NCBI GenBank assembly: GCA_003094555.1
Contig: NATW01000099.1
Coordinates: 1 to 38,630 of the forward strand
DNA from: a gamma proteobacterium symbiont of Ctena orbiculata
Lineage (GTDB): Bacteria > Pseudomonadota > Gammaproteobacteria > Chromatiales > Chromatiaceae
DNA: 38,630 nucleotides
Direction: 5' to 3'
Position numbers and translations under genes: made by a program. Positions within the stretch are counted from its first letter, which is position 1. Each line of letters begins with the position of its first letter. Shown here piece by piece: positions 7,556 to 17,482 of this stretch. The notes beneath the pieces were generated by a model that did not search any database, was not told the DNA's origin, and was given only the letters and a program-made list of their open reading frames with translations.

Positions 7556-8137
7556 TCAGATATACTCGAAGACACGCACAACGCGACGTACGCCACTGAT
7601 ATGACGAACCACATCGGTAACGGCATCCGCTTCCTGTTTGGTGATCAGTCCCAGCAGAAATACTGTCCCTCGTTCTGTAACCACCTTCACTCTGAGTGGA
7701 TCGAAATCGGGAATCCTGACCTTTGCGAGCCTCAGCTTGACCTCCGTGGTCAGGGCGACATCACGGCTGTTCTCAACCAGGGTGGATGTGCTGCCTATCT
7801 CAATTTCATTTACGACCCGGCGCACCCGGTCGATACTGGATGCCAGCTGTTCGGCCTTACTGCGTAGCGCTTGATCAGCCGCCTGTCCGGTCAGTAGTAC
7901 AACCAAGTTGTAGCTGGTGACATGTATACTGCTCTGTTGTTTGAATCTCGCATCATTGGCCATCGAGTCATAGACCTTAAGTTCGATGCTCTGGTCCTCG
8001 ACAATGGTGCCAGTAGTGCGTCTGTCATGGGCAACCGCCGCGGTGGCGGCCGCACCCCCTACAACAGCTGCAGTGCAGCCCTGCAGAATCAGTATGGTGA
8101 TGCAGATGGCAAGCAGTGAAGCGATTTTGTTTTGCAT
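7556..8137 (-). CDS. dolP: BON-domain outer-membrane lipoprotein (DolP/YraP)
   Basis: 193 aa from ATG 8137, preceded by GAGGAAGG; an upstream start at 8182 would spoil the signal peptide. The signal peptide MQNKIASLLAICITILI ends in a lipobox LQGC. Gly/Ala-rich residues follow, then two BON domains (about 45-110 and 120-190: LKVYDSMANDARFKQQSSIH, VVLLTGQAADQ; VKLRLAKV, VKVVTERGTVFLLGLITKQE, VRHISGVRRVVRVFEYI). E. coli DolP (191 aa) is an outer-membrane lipoprotein that binds anionic phospholipid at division sites and supports envelope integrity. Gene order lpoA-yraN-diaA-dolP is the same as in E. coli, which supports the name. Confidence 0.9.
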   Translation of the reverse strand: MQNKIASLLAICITILILQGCTAAVVGGAAATAAVAHDRRTTGTIVEDQSIELKVYDSMANDARFKQQSSIHVTSYNLVVLLTGQAADQALRSKAEQLASSIDRVRRVVNEIEIGSTSTLVENSRDVALTTEVKLRLAKVRIPDFDPLRVKVVTERGTVFLLGLITKQEADAVTDVVRHISGVRRVVRVFEYI

Positions 8138-8181
8138 GACCTTCCTCAGAGAGTAAAACCTTAAAAATGATTTGTAGTACA

Positions 8182-8799
<618 letters not shown>

Positions 8800-9162
8800 C
8801 TACCAGGCGATCTGAATCGCATTCTTTATCCACTCGATAGGTGTTGATCCCGAACCGTTGAGTGCAATAACGTCAAAACGACAGGCACTATCAATATGCT
8901 TCATTTGAAGATATCGATTTGCGGTGTTGAGTAGTTTTCGCTGTTTGCCTGCAGTCACTGTTTCCAATGCGCGACCATAATCGTTTGACTGGCGAAAACG
9001 TACCTCAACAAAAACCAATGTCTGGGCATCGCGCATTATCAGGTCAATCTCACCTGTTTTGCAGCGAAAATTTCGTTCCTGAAGCCTAAGCCCTTTGCTT
9101 TGCAGGAAGTCGAGCGCCTGCTGTTCCGCCTCTTGTCCATATGCCAGGTGATTGGCAATCAT
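8800..9162 (-). CDS. yraN: YraN family (UPF0102) putative endonuclease
   Basis: 120 aa, the usual family size. The nuclease-fold signature is intact: YGQEAEQQALDFLQSKGLRL, then TGEIDLIMRD and LVFVEVRFRQ (the D and E-x-R equivalents of the PD-(D/E)xK core), followed by K-Q-R-K in TAGKQRKLL and CRFDVIAL. The biological role of YraN is not settled. Its ATG overlaps the lpoA stop by four bases (ATGA), so it is translationally coupled to lpoA. Placement between lpoA and diaA is conserved in Gammaproteobacteria. Confidence 0.92.
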   Translation of the reverse strand: MIANHLAYGQEAEQQALDFLQSKGLRLQERNFRCKTGEIDLIMRDAQTLVFVEVRFRQSNDYGRALETVTAGKQRKLLNTANRYLQMKHIDSACRFDVIALNGSGSTPIEWIKNAIQIAW

Positions 9163-11156
9163 GGCCGACTGTCCGGTGGGGGTAGGGTGTGATCAGTCAC
9201 CGGGGGCATCCCATCGGTCGGGGGTGCTAAGTAGCCTGATGATCTAGGGGTGTCAAAGGTCTGTCCGCTGCTGCCAGGCCGCTCCATGCGCGGGGCGTAA
9301 CCGCTGATCTTGGCCGATCCATTCTCCATGTCCGCCCAGGCGAGCAGTCTGTGTAGCCGGTTGCTCTGATCCAGATAGAGACTGCCACTCTTACCGCTGA
9401 AGGTACGGCCTGGTTGAGTCTGTAAATCCTGCAGCTGAGTCAACAGATTGTAGCTGTCGATGCCCATGGCGAATAGTCGGGCGTAACGCCCCTTGACACC
9501 GGGCATGAGCTTTTCCAGATTGTTGCGTGACAGTGGCCCACCCTGGCCCTCTTCAAATAGCCAGGGTGTATCGACAAAACTGATTTTGCCCAGATCCCGG
9601 TCTAGGTCTGCCTGATTCACCCCGGTGTAGATATGCGAAGTGGATAGGATCGGCAGGTTGCCGGCATGAAAGAATCTCAGTTGTGGTCTTAGTTGCCTGG
9701 CTTTCTGGGGACGAGCGGCGAGAAAGATAAAGTCAGCATCCTTGCGTGCGCGGGATTGCGTCTCCAATTGACGCCCCAAGAGTTTCTTCAGGGCATGGCT
9801 CCTTGCTTCACTCTCATTAATGTTGAGCAGCATGCGAATCGGGGAGGAGAAGTCATTCTCTTTGGCATTGTAATGCTGTTGCTCCATCACCTGTCCGCCC
9901 AGATCTGACCAACGCTGCTGGAAGCTTCTGGCGATGCGCTCGCCCCAACGTCCTGTGGGAGTCAAGATAAGTGCGGTCCTGTGGCCCTCCAGCCAAGCGC
10001 GCTCTGCGGCCTGGCGTGCCTCGTCTTCGGGAGCGAGGCCGAACTGAAACAGGTTTGGGTGATAGAGTTCCGCATCATCAACCTGGTTCAGGGCCAAGAT
10101 GGGGTTATCCAGATGCTCCAGACCGAGTAACATCCTGACCGCATCCTTATTCAGGGGGCCGACGATCATTTTCGCCCCTTGCAGTAAGGCCTGTTGATAG
10201 ATATGCAGGGTATCTTTCAGTTCACTGCTGTCGTAGAACTGCAGGGTGGGTCTTTGTGGCGCCGGTTGCTGATACCAGGCGGCCATGAAACCATCTCTGA
10301 CGGCCGCCGCTACTTTTGCATAGGGCCCGCTGCGGGGAAGCAGAATGGCGATATGATCTTCACTGCTCAAGCCCTGTTGTTGCAGATATCCGGCGAGCAG
10401 GGATTGTAATGCGGGGTGTTGGGGAAATCGATCCCGCCATATGGCCAATTGGGCGCTCAATTCAGTTGCATCGGTGATCTGCAGCTTGATGACCTTGGCC
10501 AGTTCCATCCACCCGATCAAGCTGGCGGGAGGTTGAGGCTGCAGCATACTGAGAGCCGTGTCGGTCATACTCGCCAGGGTCTGCACCAATAACTGTTGGA
10601 TAGCCAGCCGCGACTCTTCGTCCTGCTCCAACAACAGGTCGAGTACATCGAGTTCACTCGCACTTTCCAGGAGGTTTCCCGACAGGCGGAATATCTCCGC
10701 CATGTTTCTGTGATAGTGCTGACGCAGGATTAGTGGGGCATCCTTATCCGGTGGCGGTTCCATCAGATTGAGAGCGGTTTCGATATCCCCCTCAGAAACA
10801 GCGATTTCGGTGCGGAGCATGCGCCATTTCAGGACGAAGTCCGGGTCACTATCAAAGGATTGAAGCTGCTCTATCAGTAGCAGGCTCCTTGTCTGGTTAC
10901 CCGCCTTGAGCCAATACTCGGTGGCTTCCAGCAGCAGCCATTCACGCTGGGGTGATAGGCGTTCACTGGCCAGGGATTCGAGCTGTTGTGCCGCCGCGGC
11001 ATACTCGCCGCTCTCCAGCATCAGCTCAATCTGAAGCCTGACATGCGCCGGTAGCTCCAGGGGTTCAGCGGGAGCGATCTTGGGAGTGGTCGTACAACCC
11101 TGCACTACAAGGAACAAGACGAGAGTTAACAGCAATAAGCGTCGATCAATTTGCAT
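9159..11156 (-). CDS. lpoA: Penicillin-binding protein activator LpoA
   Basis: 665 aa from ATG 11156, close to E. coli LpoA (678 aa). This start gives a clean lipoprotein signal (MQIDRRLLLLTLVLFLVVQG, then C); an in-frame ATG at 11189 would add eleven residues. The N-terminal part (about 30-260) is helical and TPR-like (LESGEYAAAAQQLESLASER). The C-terminal half is a periplasmic-binding-protein-like domain with IAILLPRSGPYAKVAAAVRD, AKMIVGPLNKDAVRMLL and DADFIFLAARPQKARQLRPQ. LpoA reaches from the outer membrane to activate PBP1A in peptidoglycan synthesis. It heads the lpoA-yraN-diaA-dolP run and diverges from rsmI with only 51 bases between starts. Confidence 0.92.
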   Translation of the reverse strand: MQIDRRLLLLTLVLFLVVQGCTTTPKIAPAEPLELPAHVRLQIELMLESGEYAAAAQQLESLASERLSPQREWLLLEATEYWLKAGNQTRSLLLIEQLQSFDSDPDFVLKWRMLRTEIAVSEGDIETALNLMEPPPDKDAPLILRQHYHRNMAEIFRLSGNLLESASELDVLDLLLEQDEESRLAIQQLLVQTLASMTDTALSMLQPQPPASLIGWMELAKVIKLQITDATELSAQLAIWRDRFPQHPALQSLLAGYLQQQGLSSEDHIAILLPRSGPYAKVAAAVRDGFMAAWYQQPAPQRPTLQFYDSSELKDTLHIYQQALLQGAKMIVGPLNKDAVRMLLGLEHLDNPILALNQVDDAELYHPNLFQFGLAPEDEARQAAERAWLEGHRTALILTPTGRWGERIARSFQQRWSDLGGQVMEQQHYNAKENDFSSPIRMLLNINESEARSHALKKLLGRQLETQSRARKDADFIFLAARPQKARQLRPQLRFFHAGNLPILSTSHIYTGVNQADLDRDLGKISFVDTPWLFEEGQGGPLSRNNLEKLMPGVKGRYARLFAMGIDSYNLLTQLQDLQTQPGRTFSGKSGSLYLDQSNRLHRLLAWADMENGSAKISGYAPRMERPGSSGQTFDTPRSSGYLAPPTDGMPPVTDHTLPPPDSRP

Positions 11157-11207
11157 GGTTCGATATCTATGGCAGGATGGTGCGTCCATTCTACATCAGG
11201 AACAGTT

Positions 11208-12050
11208 GTGTCAAAGGGCGTACTTTACGTTGTTGCTACACCGATCGGCAATATTGAGGATATTTCCCAACGCGCACTGGATACGCTGCAGCAGGTCGAT
11301 CTCATTGCAGCAGAGGATACACGACATACCCGGCCATTACTGAAACACTATGGCATCAATACCCCCTTGCGCGCATTTCATCAATACAACGAACACGCCC
11401 AGTTGGAACAGTTGCTACAGACCATCGATGAGGGGCAATCGATCGCCCTGGTCTCCGACGCGGGGACACCATTGATCAGTGATCCCGGCTTTCCGTTGGT
11501 CAGGGAGCTGATACAGAGAGGTGGGCGTGTGGTCCCCATTCCGGGTGCCAGTGCATTGACCTGTGCGCTTTGCGCATCCGGACTGCCTACCGACCGCTTC
11601 CTGTTTGTCGGTTTCCCGCCACGCCAGGCCGGTCAAAGACGCTCCTGGCTGCAAACTCTGGCGGATGAGGGCTCCACCCTGGTGTTTTATGAATCGAGTC
11701 ACCGGGTTGTGGAATCTCTCACGGCCATGGCAGAGGCATTCGGTCCTGAACGGGAGGGGGTGATTGCCCGGGAAATGACCAAACTCCATGAAACCATTCT
11801 CAGGGGAAGTCTGGACAGGCTGGTCGAGCAACTGCAGCAGGATAGTGATCAGCGGAGAGGGGAGTTTGTTATTCTTATCAAGGGTGCCGACAACCCGTCC
11901 GGGGAGCAGGTTGAGGTCGATGTCGAGCATATGCTGATCACACTGTTGGCGGAACTACCTCTCAAACAGGCTGTCGCATTGGCATCCCGGGTCTCAGGGA
12001 TTAAAAAAAATATTCTTTATAAACAAGCACTTAAGATATCAGGCGATTAA
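11208..12050 (+). CDS. rsmI: 16S rRNA 2'-O-ribose C1402 methyltransferase RsmI
   Basis: 280 aa from GTG 11208, chosen because AGGAA (11198-11202) lies five bases before it and because the family begins G-x-LY-V-VATPIGN; the open frame continues upstream but those residues look non-native. Tetrapyrrole-methylase-fold motifs: LYVVATPIGNIEDIS, AAEDTRHTRPLL, ALVSDAGTPLISDPG, PIPGASALTCALCASGLPTD, and FYESSHRV. RsmI methylates the ribose of C1402 in the decoding centre, using S-adenosylmethionine. Divergent from lpoA exactly as in E. coli. Confidence 0.95.
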   Translation: MSKGVLYVVATPIGNIEDISQRALDTLQQVDLIAAEDTRHTRPLLKHYGINTPLRAFHQYNEHAQLEQLLQTIDEGQSIALVSDAGTPLISDPGFPLVRELIQRGGRVVPIPGASALTCALCASGLPTDRFLFVGFPPRQAGQRRSWLQTLADEGSTLVFYESSHRVVESLTAMAEAFGPEREGVIAREMTKLHETILRGSLDRLVEQLQQDSDQRRGEFVILIKGADNPSGEQVEVDVEHMLITLLAELPLKQAVALASRVSGIKKNILYKQALKISGD

Positions 12051-12131
12051 GATGTGATGTGATGCCAGGTAATTTTCACTTTTCTTAACAATAATTGCAC
12101 GTATAAGTCGTTTATCCTGATTTTTGTTGCC

Positions 12132-12752
12132 ATGTACAGAGTCGCTTTTTTAACAGTCTGGTTGTCCCTGGTCGCGGGCTCATCGAGTCTATGGGCAGCC
12201 GGTGATCTCGAGTTCACCCCATTCACCGGGCACCGGTTCGGTGGCTCTTTCGAACTCGACAATCACTACCAGGGTCTGGATGTGGAGCACGCCGCGGATT
12301 GGGGTTTTACCATCAGCCAGGCTGCCTCCGATTCGACCCGTTACGAGTTTCTCTACAGCCACCAGGACTCTTCCCTGGCAGATTCCACCGATCCGAATAA
12401 TGCGTTCGGTCTGGATATCCACTATCTCCATCTTGGCGGCACCGTGGATGTCTCACCCTTCGATCATGCTGTGGACAAGGTCACCCCCTATATCACCGGT
12501 GGTCTCGGAATGACCATCATGAATCCCACCCACAGGGATTATAACGATGAAACCCGTTTCTCACTCAGTGTCGGGGGTGGGTTGAAATGGTATCCCACAC
12601 AGCGGCTGGGTATACGTTTTGAGATGCGCGGTTACAGCACCTTGATCGACTCCAACGAAACCCTGTTCTGCAATCCTGGATGCAATCTGCAGATCGAGGG
12701 TGATGCCTTTCCCCAGTTCGAAACCAATCTGGGCCTGATATTCAGCTTCTGA
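12132..12752 (+). CDS. Outer-membrane beta-barrel protein
   Basis: 206 aa. Signal peptide (MYRVAFLTVWLSLVAGSSSL, cut near WAA-GD). The mature part has alternating hydrophobic/polar strands typical of an 8-strand OmpA/OmpX-like barrel (LEFTPFTGHRFGGSFEL, YITGGLGMTIM, RFSLSVGGGLKWYPTQRLG, IRFEMRGYS) and ends in Phe (LGLIFSF), the signal recognised by the BAM machinery. Two Cys near the end (FCNPGC) could form a disulfide in an outside loop. No Shine-Dalgarno sequence is obvious before the ATG. The function is unknown; it stands alone after rsmI and before a terminator. Confidence 0.8.
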   Translation: MYRVAFLTVWLSLVAGSSSLWAAGDLEFTPFTGHRFGGSFELDNHYQGLDVEHAADWGFTISQAASDSTRYEFLYSHQDSSLADSTDPNNAFGLDIHYLHLGGTVDVSPFDHAVDKVTPYITGGLGMTIMNPTHRDYNDETRFSLSVGGGLKWYPTQRLGIRFEMRGYSTLIDSNETLFCNPGCNLQIEGDAFPQFETNLGLIFSF

Positions 12753-12859
12753 TCGCTACCGCCCCGATAGGTCACTGATCCTACCCGGAGCTATTGGCTC
12801 ATGGATGGAATGCCTGGGGGTGAATCCCATGCCTGTCTTGAAGTGGCAGAAGCCATAAA

Positions 12860-12887
12860 AAAACCCTCTCGGTGATGAGAGGGTTTT
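12860..12887 (-). terminator. Bidirectional terminator between barrel gene and hsp20
   Basis: AACCCTCTC (12862-12870), loop GGTGAT, GAGAGGGTT (12877-12885), a perfect 9-bp stem that extends by A-T pairs. On the minus strand it is followed by a run of T (complement of 12855-12861), a good terminator for hsp20. On the plus strand only TTTTC follows, so it may end the barrel-gene transcript less efficiently. Confidence 0.85.
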
Positions 12888-12921
12888 CAAAATTAGCGTC
12901 GTCTAAAAAAGACCCAATGCC

Positions 12922-13365
12922 TTAATGATGCACCTCAATGCGTTTTGGCTGTTTTTCCGCTGTCTTGGGGATGATGACCTCAATCACACCATCCTTACCG
13001 CTTGCCTGAACAGCCTCTGCATCGGTGTTATCCGGCAGTGAGAAACGACGATAGAAGATGCCGTGGGAGCGTTCGATGCGTCTGAAGTTCTCTTTCTCTT
13101 CGGTCTCTTCAAACCTGCGCTCACCGCGGATCGTCAATACACCATTCTCCATGGTGACCTCGATATCTTCCGGTTTTACACCCGGAATATCGGCTCGAAT
13201 GACATACCTGGCATCCTCTTCCTTGATATCCACCGCAGGTGCCCAATCGCCTCCTACTACGCGAGAGGTATCGTCATCTCGTTGCAGGAGCGGGTGGAAC
13301 GCACGGTCGATCTCCTGACGCCAATCTTCCATTGTGCGCCATGGGTCATAACGTGTGATGTTCAT
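12922..13365 (-). CDS. Small heat shock protein, Hsp20/alpha-crystallin family
   Basis: 147 aa. The alpha-crystallin domain covers about 38-140: WAPAVDIKEEDARYVIRADI, PGVKPEDIEVTMENGVLTIR, GERRFEE, SHGIFYRRFSLPDNTDAEA, and GVIEVIIPK before a short tail. The N-terminus (MNITRYDPWRTMEDW) is the class found in environmental bacteria rather than enteric IbpA/B. It should act as an ATP-independent holdase in the cytoplasm. AGGAGG lies in a strong Shine-Dalgarno position before the ATG, and a sigma-32-like promoter is found at 13403-13431. Monocistronic, closed by the terminator at 12860. Confidence 0.95.
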   Translation of the reverse strand: MNITRYDPWRTMEDWRQEIDRAFHPLLQRDDDTSRVVGGDWAPAVDIKEEDARYVIRADIPGVKPEDIEVTMENGVLTIRGERRFEETEEKENFRRIERSHGIFYRRFSLPDNTDAEAVQASGKDGVIEVIIPKTAEKQPKRIEVHH

Positions 13366-13402
13366 GATATACCTCCTTCATTACTACCCGTCCCTACTAT
13401 GA

Positions 13403-13431
13403 ATATGGTCCCATCATGCGCTTTTTTCAAG
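13403..13431 (-). promoter_or_regulatory. Heat-shock (sigma-32-type) promoter of hsp20
   Basis: On the minus strand CTTGAA (13426-13431) is followed by 15 bases and GACCATAT (13403-13410). The sigma-32 consensus is CTTGAA, 13-17 bases, CCCCATNT: the -35 matches fully and the -10 matches at six of eight positions. The -10 lies about 37 bases before the hsp20 ATG. Family knowledge and position agree. Confidence 0.7.
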
Positions 13432-13540
13432 CCGTTTATGGGGGTAATTGTTAGGTAATAATTGGGTGTTTAACGTACTGTAAATTAACAGGAAAAATAA
13501 CCTGAAACGGGTTGGTGGGCAGGGCTTGGGGCGAAGCGGG

Positions 13541-15667
13541 TTATTTGTGTCTTTGGCGGGCTCTTTTGATCCGGCTGGTGCTGTTTTTACCCGCTACCTT
13601 GGTTGATCGTTTTGCGTGACTCGGACGCGCTGGACGCTTTGTTTCTGATGCGTCATGTTCCATTCTTGGCTGCCATTTGGGGACAAGGTGTCGCTTGCCA
13701 TTGCCAATCAGATCCTGGCGGCCCATGCGGGTCAGGGTTTCCCGCAACAGAGGCCAGTTCTTAGGGTCATGAAAACGGAGCAACGCCTTGTGCAACCGCC
13801 GTTGCTTTAAACCTCGCACCACACCGACCCGCTCGCTGTGGCGGCGGATCTTGCGCAGCGGGTTAAGTCCCGTATGGTACATGGCCGAGGCGATGGCCAG
13901 GGGGGTGGGCAGGAAGGCCTGCACCTGGTCGGGACGCAGGTCGTTGCGCTTCAGCCAGATAGCCAGGTTGAGCATGTCTTGGTCGCTGGTCCCTGGGTGG
14001 GCGGCGATGAAGTAGGGGATCAGGTACTGTTCTTTACCCGCCTCCGCGGAGTATTTGTCGAATAATTTTTTAAAGCGGTCGTAGCTCTCTATACCCGGCT
14101 TCATCATCATGCTCAGGGGGCCGGACTCGGTGTGTTCCGGGGCGATCTTCAGATAGCCCCCCACATGGTGGGTGACCAGTTCGCGAATATACTCCGGCGA
14201 CCGAATCGCCAGATCGTAGCGCAGTCCCGAGGCGATAAAGACCCGTTTGATACCGGGTAGGGCGCGGGTGCGCCGATAGAGCCGGAGCAACGGCTGGTGA
14301 TCGGTATTGAGGTTTCCGCATATGTCGGGGTAGACGCAGGAGAGGCGGCGGCAGGCCGATTCGATCTTCTTGTCCTTGCAGGCCAGCCGGTACATATTGG
14401 CGGTAGGGCCGCCCAGGTCGGAGATAATACCGGTGAAGCCCGGTACCTGATCACGTATTGCTTCCACCTCCTGCACCACCGAATCCTCCGAGCGGCTCTG
14501 GATGATACGCCCCTCATGTTCGGTGATGGAGCAGAAGGTGCAACCGCCGAAACAGCCGCGCATGATGTTGACCGAGAAACGGATCATCTCCCAGGCCGGG
14601 TTGCGCGCATTGCCATAGGCCGGATGGGGCTGGCGGGTGTAGGGCAGTTCGTAGACCCGGTCCAGCTCCTCGGTGGTAAGGGGGATCGGCGGCGGATTGA
14701 GCCAGACGTCCCGCTTGCCATGGCGCTGTACCAGGGCACGGGCGTTGCCCGGGTTGGTCTCCAGGTGGAAGACCCGGGAGGCGTGAGCGTAGCAGACCTC
14801 GTCCTCAACGACCTGGTCGTAGGAGGGGAGGCGCACCACTGTATGGTTCCGCTCGAGCCCGGCCGGGCGTTGATGTGGCGTGAAACGCACAACCTTGGAT
14901 TCGCAGTCAGGCTCCGCCTGGTAAGGATCGGGGTGATGCGTCTTGGGGCCTGGCTTGTCGAGATGGGTTGAGTCGATCTCACTCCACCCCTCGGGCAGCC
15001 CCTGGCGCATCAAGCCAGTACCCCGGATGTCGGTGATCCCCCCGATCGGTTCCCCGGCGGCCAGCCGATGGGCCAGCTCCACGATCGCCCGCTCCGCGTT
15101 GCCATAGATCAGCAGATCGGCTTTCGAATCGGGCAGTACCGAGCGGCGCACCTTGTCCGACCAGTAGTCGTAGTGGGCGATACGGCGCAGGCTCGCCTCG
15201 ATGCCGCCGATCACCACCGCTACCCCCTTATAGGCCTCCCGCGCCCGCTGGGCATAGACGATCACTGAACGGTCGGGGCGTTTGCCCGCCTCACCGTCGG
15301 GTGTATAGGCATCATCGCTGCGGATACGCCGGTCGGCGGTGTAGCGGTTGACCATGGAGTCCATGTTGCCGGCGGTGATACCAAAGAAGAGATTGGGTCT
15401 TCCCAGTTGACGGAAGGCCTCGGCGCTGCTCCAGTCGGGCTGGGCGATGATCCCCACCCGGAATCCCTGGGTCTCCAGCAGACGTCCGATCAGGGCCATG
15501 CCGAAGCTGGGATGGTCCACATAGGCGTCACCGGTGACGATGATGATGTCGCAGCTGTCCCAGCCGAGTTGATCCATCTCCGCCCGGCTCATGGGCAGCA
15601 CCGGGGCGATACCGAAACGGGCGGCCCAGTAGGGGCGGTGGGAGAAGATGTGCTTTGGATTCGGCAT
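13541..15667 (-). CDS. ygiQ: YgiQ family radical SAM protein
   Basis: 708 aa, close to E. coli YgiQ (about 739). It starts with a cobalamin-binding-like region ([27 protein letters not shown]) and continues [20 protein letters not shown]. The radical SAM CxxxCxxC is at Cys372, Cys376 and Cys379 ([19 protein letters not shown]), followed by [16 protein letters not shown] and [15 protein letters not shown]. The C-terminal end is basic and low complexity ([18 protein letters not shown]). The substrate of YgiQ is unknown. It follows batD by 84 bases and may be read through from that operon, but it also has room for its own promoter. Confidence 0.95.
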   Translation of the reverse strand: MPNPKHIFSHRPYWAARFGIAPVLPMSRAEMDQLGWDSCDIIIVTGDAYVDHPSFGMALIGRLLETQGFRVGIIAQPDWSSAEAFRQLGRPNLFFGITAGNMDSMVNRYTADRRIRSDDAYTPDGEAGKRPDRSVIVYAQRAREAYKGVAVVIGGIEASLRRIAHYDYWSDKVRRSVLPDSKADLLIYGNAERAIVELAHRLAAGEPIGGITDIRGTGLMRQGLPEGWSEIDSTHLDKPGPKTHHPDPYQAEPDCESKVVRFTPHQRPAGLERNHTVVRLPSYDQVVEDEVCYAHASRVFHLETNPGNARALVQRHGKRDVWLNPPPIPLTTEELDRVYELPYTRQPHPAYGNARNPAWEMIRFSVNIMRGCFGGCTFCSITEHEGRIIQSRSEDSVVQEVEAIRDQVPGFTGIISDLGGPTANMYRLACKDKKIESACRRLSCVYPDICGNLNTDHQPLLRLYRRTRALPGIKRVFIASGLRYDLAIRSPEYIRELVTHHVGGYLKIAPEHTESGPLSMMMKPGIESYDRFKKLFDKYSAEAGKEQYLIPYFIAAHPGTSDQDMLNLAIWLKRNDLRPDQVQAFLPTPLAIASAMYHTGLNPLRKIRRHSERVGVVRGLKQRRLHKALLRFHDPKNWPLLRETLTRMGRQDLIGNGKRHLVPKWQPRMEHDASETKRPARPSHAKRSTKVAGKNSTSRIKRARQRHK

Positions 15668-15751
15668 AGGGGAGTCGATTATACCGCCCTTGAGAGCGGA
15701 ATAGACCTTAGAACGGGTGCCACTTACCGCCCAGGTTATTCAAAGACTGGA

Positions 15752-17482
15752 TTAGCTGCTTATGATTCTGTCCGGATTGAGGTTGGGTAGCAGCGTTTCA
15801 GATGCGGGCTGTTTTTCTGCTCGCCTGCGGTGCCACAATCTCAGGCTGGGGCGGATTTCGTGTTTAAAGGCCTCTTTCCAGCGATCGAAATCGAGTTCGC
15901 TGTGGCCATAGATTGCCTGTTCCAGTTCATGGATGAGGGAGTGGATGTTCCCTTCCTGGGCCTTGGGATGGAAGTCGACGATATGTTTGCCGATGACACT
16001 GAAGGGGACATTCGGTGGCAGGTTGAGATGCTTGTTGGCGAGAAACCTCAGGGTGTAGCCCCATACCTCCGGGTCTGTCTCTTCATCCACGAAGCGGACA
16101 CAGAAGTAGAAGCGCACCGAGAGGGGCAGCATGCCAACCAGGTTGCGGCGCCAGCGCTGCCAGTGGGTAGCCGGGTTGAGCACGGCGGTGGTAGTACGCA
16201 GTTTCGCCCTGAGGGGTGAGAAGGCCGGCGCCATCTGACGCATCGGGCGCTGCAGAAAGACCACCAATGGGGCCAATGGTGAGTGTTGTGTATCCCCTTT
16301 TCTACGGTGGGAGATCCAAATCGCAAGCCAGTAACCGAAGATCACGCCGAACACCACTCCCAGGGGTATCCAGAATGCTGAAGAGGCGCCGGCGGGAAAC
16401 AGGGTGCTCTCTTCATCGGAGCCAAAAAAGTCGTCGGATTTACGCGTGCCGCTGACAGCGATTGGATGCAGTGGGATAGAAGCGCGTTGGGGACCATGAA
16501 TGCGGGTATTCCACCAGTTCACACTCAATTGGGGGAGTTTCAGATCGCCGCCGTATAGGGGTACCAGGGTAAAGGTCTCCAGGCGGCGGCTGACGAGCTT
16601 GTTGTTGCTCTTGTTAAGGGTGGTCTCTACCCGGCTCTGATCCCGATAGACGCGAAAGGCATCGGTCTTCAGTTGCTGTTCAAGACTGGGAAGATGCTCA
16701 GCCACGATGCCGATGGCATCGATTTCAGTCGTCAGGGTAAAGGGTTTGCCGGCAGCGGCTTTGAGCTTTTGCGGCAGTTTGATTTTCAGATCGAGCTGTT
16801 CCACAGGCAACCAGGGGGAGCTGGTCGGGTCGGCTTCCCTGATCTCCAGTTGTGGCGGGTTGTTTATCGAGACATCGAATGACCTGTGGCCCCGACTGTA
16901 TGTGGCTAGCTGTTCTTCTTCTCCAGTGATGCTCAGTGTGGGAAGCTGATACAGGCCTGCCTTAAGCGGAGTCAGGGTGAAATAGAAATCGTTTACGATC
17001 TCCCTTTTCCCATTCCGGGTACGGGAGTAGGTAACAGGGCCCTCAAGCTGCTGCAGGATAAAGTGGTCGCTCTGGGGTATCTGTGGCGTTGCCGTGCGTA
17101 GGTTGTTTTGACTGACGACACTGATTTTCAGCACCACATTCTGCTGTATATAGGGGCTTTGCTGGGAAAGATCGGTTTCGATCTGTGGCGCCTGGGTCTG
17201 GGGAGCATAGTAGTTTTGCGGCGAATACCGGGGATATTGACTGCCGGGCCAACCCCCATAGGGTGATTGGGTTGTTGCTGGTTGAGTTTGAGATGGGGTG
17301 CCGGACTTACGATGATCAGGTGGCGCAAAGTTCCACTGCCCGGGCGGCATCCCCTGCCATGGTGAGTTGCTTGGGTAGGGGTTGGCCATGACTGAGCAAT
17401 GTGCTGACAACAAGGTCAACAAGATTATCGCTAGGCCCATGGGGCCCATGATTTTCCGGCGCCTGTAAGGTGGCTTTATCAC
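15752..17482 (-). CDS. batD: BatD family protein (oxygen tolerance/protease-complex-like)
   Basis: 576 aa. The GTG at 17482 overlaps the batC stop (GTGA); ATG 17449 with a close GGAA is an alternative that would place the signal peptide (MGLAIILLTLLSAHCSVMAN) at the very start. A Pro/Gln-rich linker (about 35-100) precedes BatD Ig-like domains (TDLSQQSPYIQQNVVLKISV, TYSRTRNGKREIVNDFYFTL, TPLKAGLYQLPTLSITGEEE; PLYGGDLKLPQLSVNWWNT). One transmembrane helix lies at about 370-390 (AFWIPLGVVFGVIFGYWLAI) and is followed by a cytoplasmic domain. It belongs to a MoxR-Bat operon and probably presents a periplasmic module to the membrane VWA proteins. A biochemical activity is not known. Confidence 0.88.
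   Translation of the reverse strand: MIKPPYRRRKIMGPMGLAIILLTLLSAHCSVMANPYPSNSPWQGMPPGQWNFAPPDHRKSGTPSQTQPATTQSPYGGWPGSQYPRYSPQNYYAPQTQAPQIETDLSQQSPYIQQNVVLKISVVSQNNLRTATPQIPQSDHFILQQLEGPVTYSRTRNGKREIVNDFYFTLTPLKAGLYQLPTLSITGEEEQLATYSRGHRSFDVSINNPPQLEIREADPTSSPWLPVEQLDLKIKLPQKLKAAAGKPFTLTTEIDAIGIVAEHLPSLEQQLKTDAFRVYRDQSRVETTLNKSNNKLVSRRLETFTLVPLYGGDLKLPQLSVNWWNTRIHGPQRASIPLHPIAVSGTRKSDDFFGSDEESTLFPAGASSAFWIPLGVVFGVIFGYWLAIWISHRRKGDTQHSPLAPLVVFLQRPMRQMAPAFSPLRAKLRTTTAVLNPATHWQRWRRNLVGMLPLSVRFYFCVRFVDEETDPEVWGYTLRFLANKHLNLPPNVPFSVIGKHIVDFHPKAQEGNIHSLIHELEQAIYGHSELDFDRWKEAFKHEIRPSLRLWHRRRAEKQPASETLLPNLNPDRIISS

Noticed and set aside
14297-14971. Plus-strand open frame of 224 codons inside ygiQ
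   Set aside because: Antisense of a conserved radical SAM gene; no ribosome binding site or family signature.
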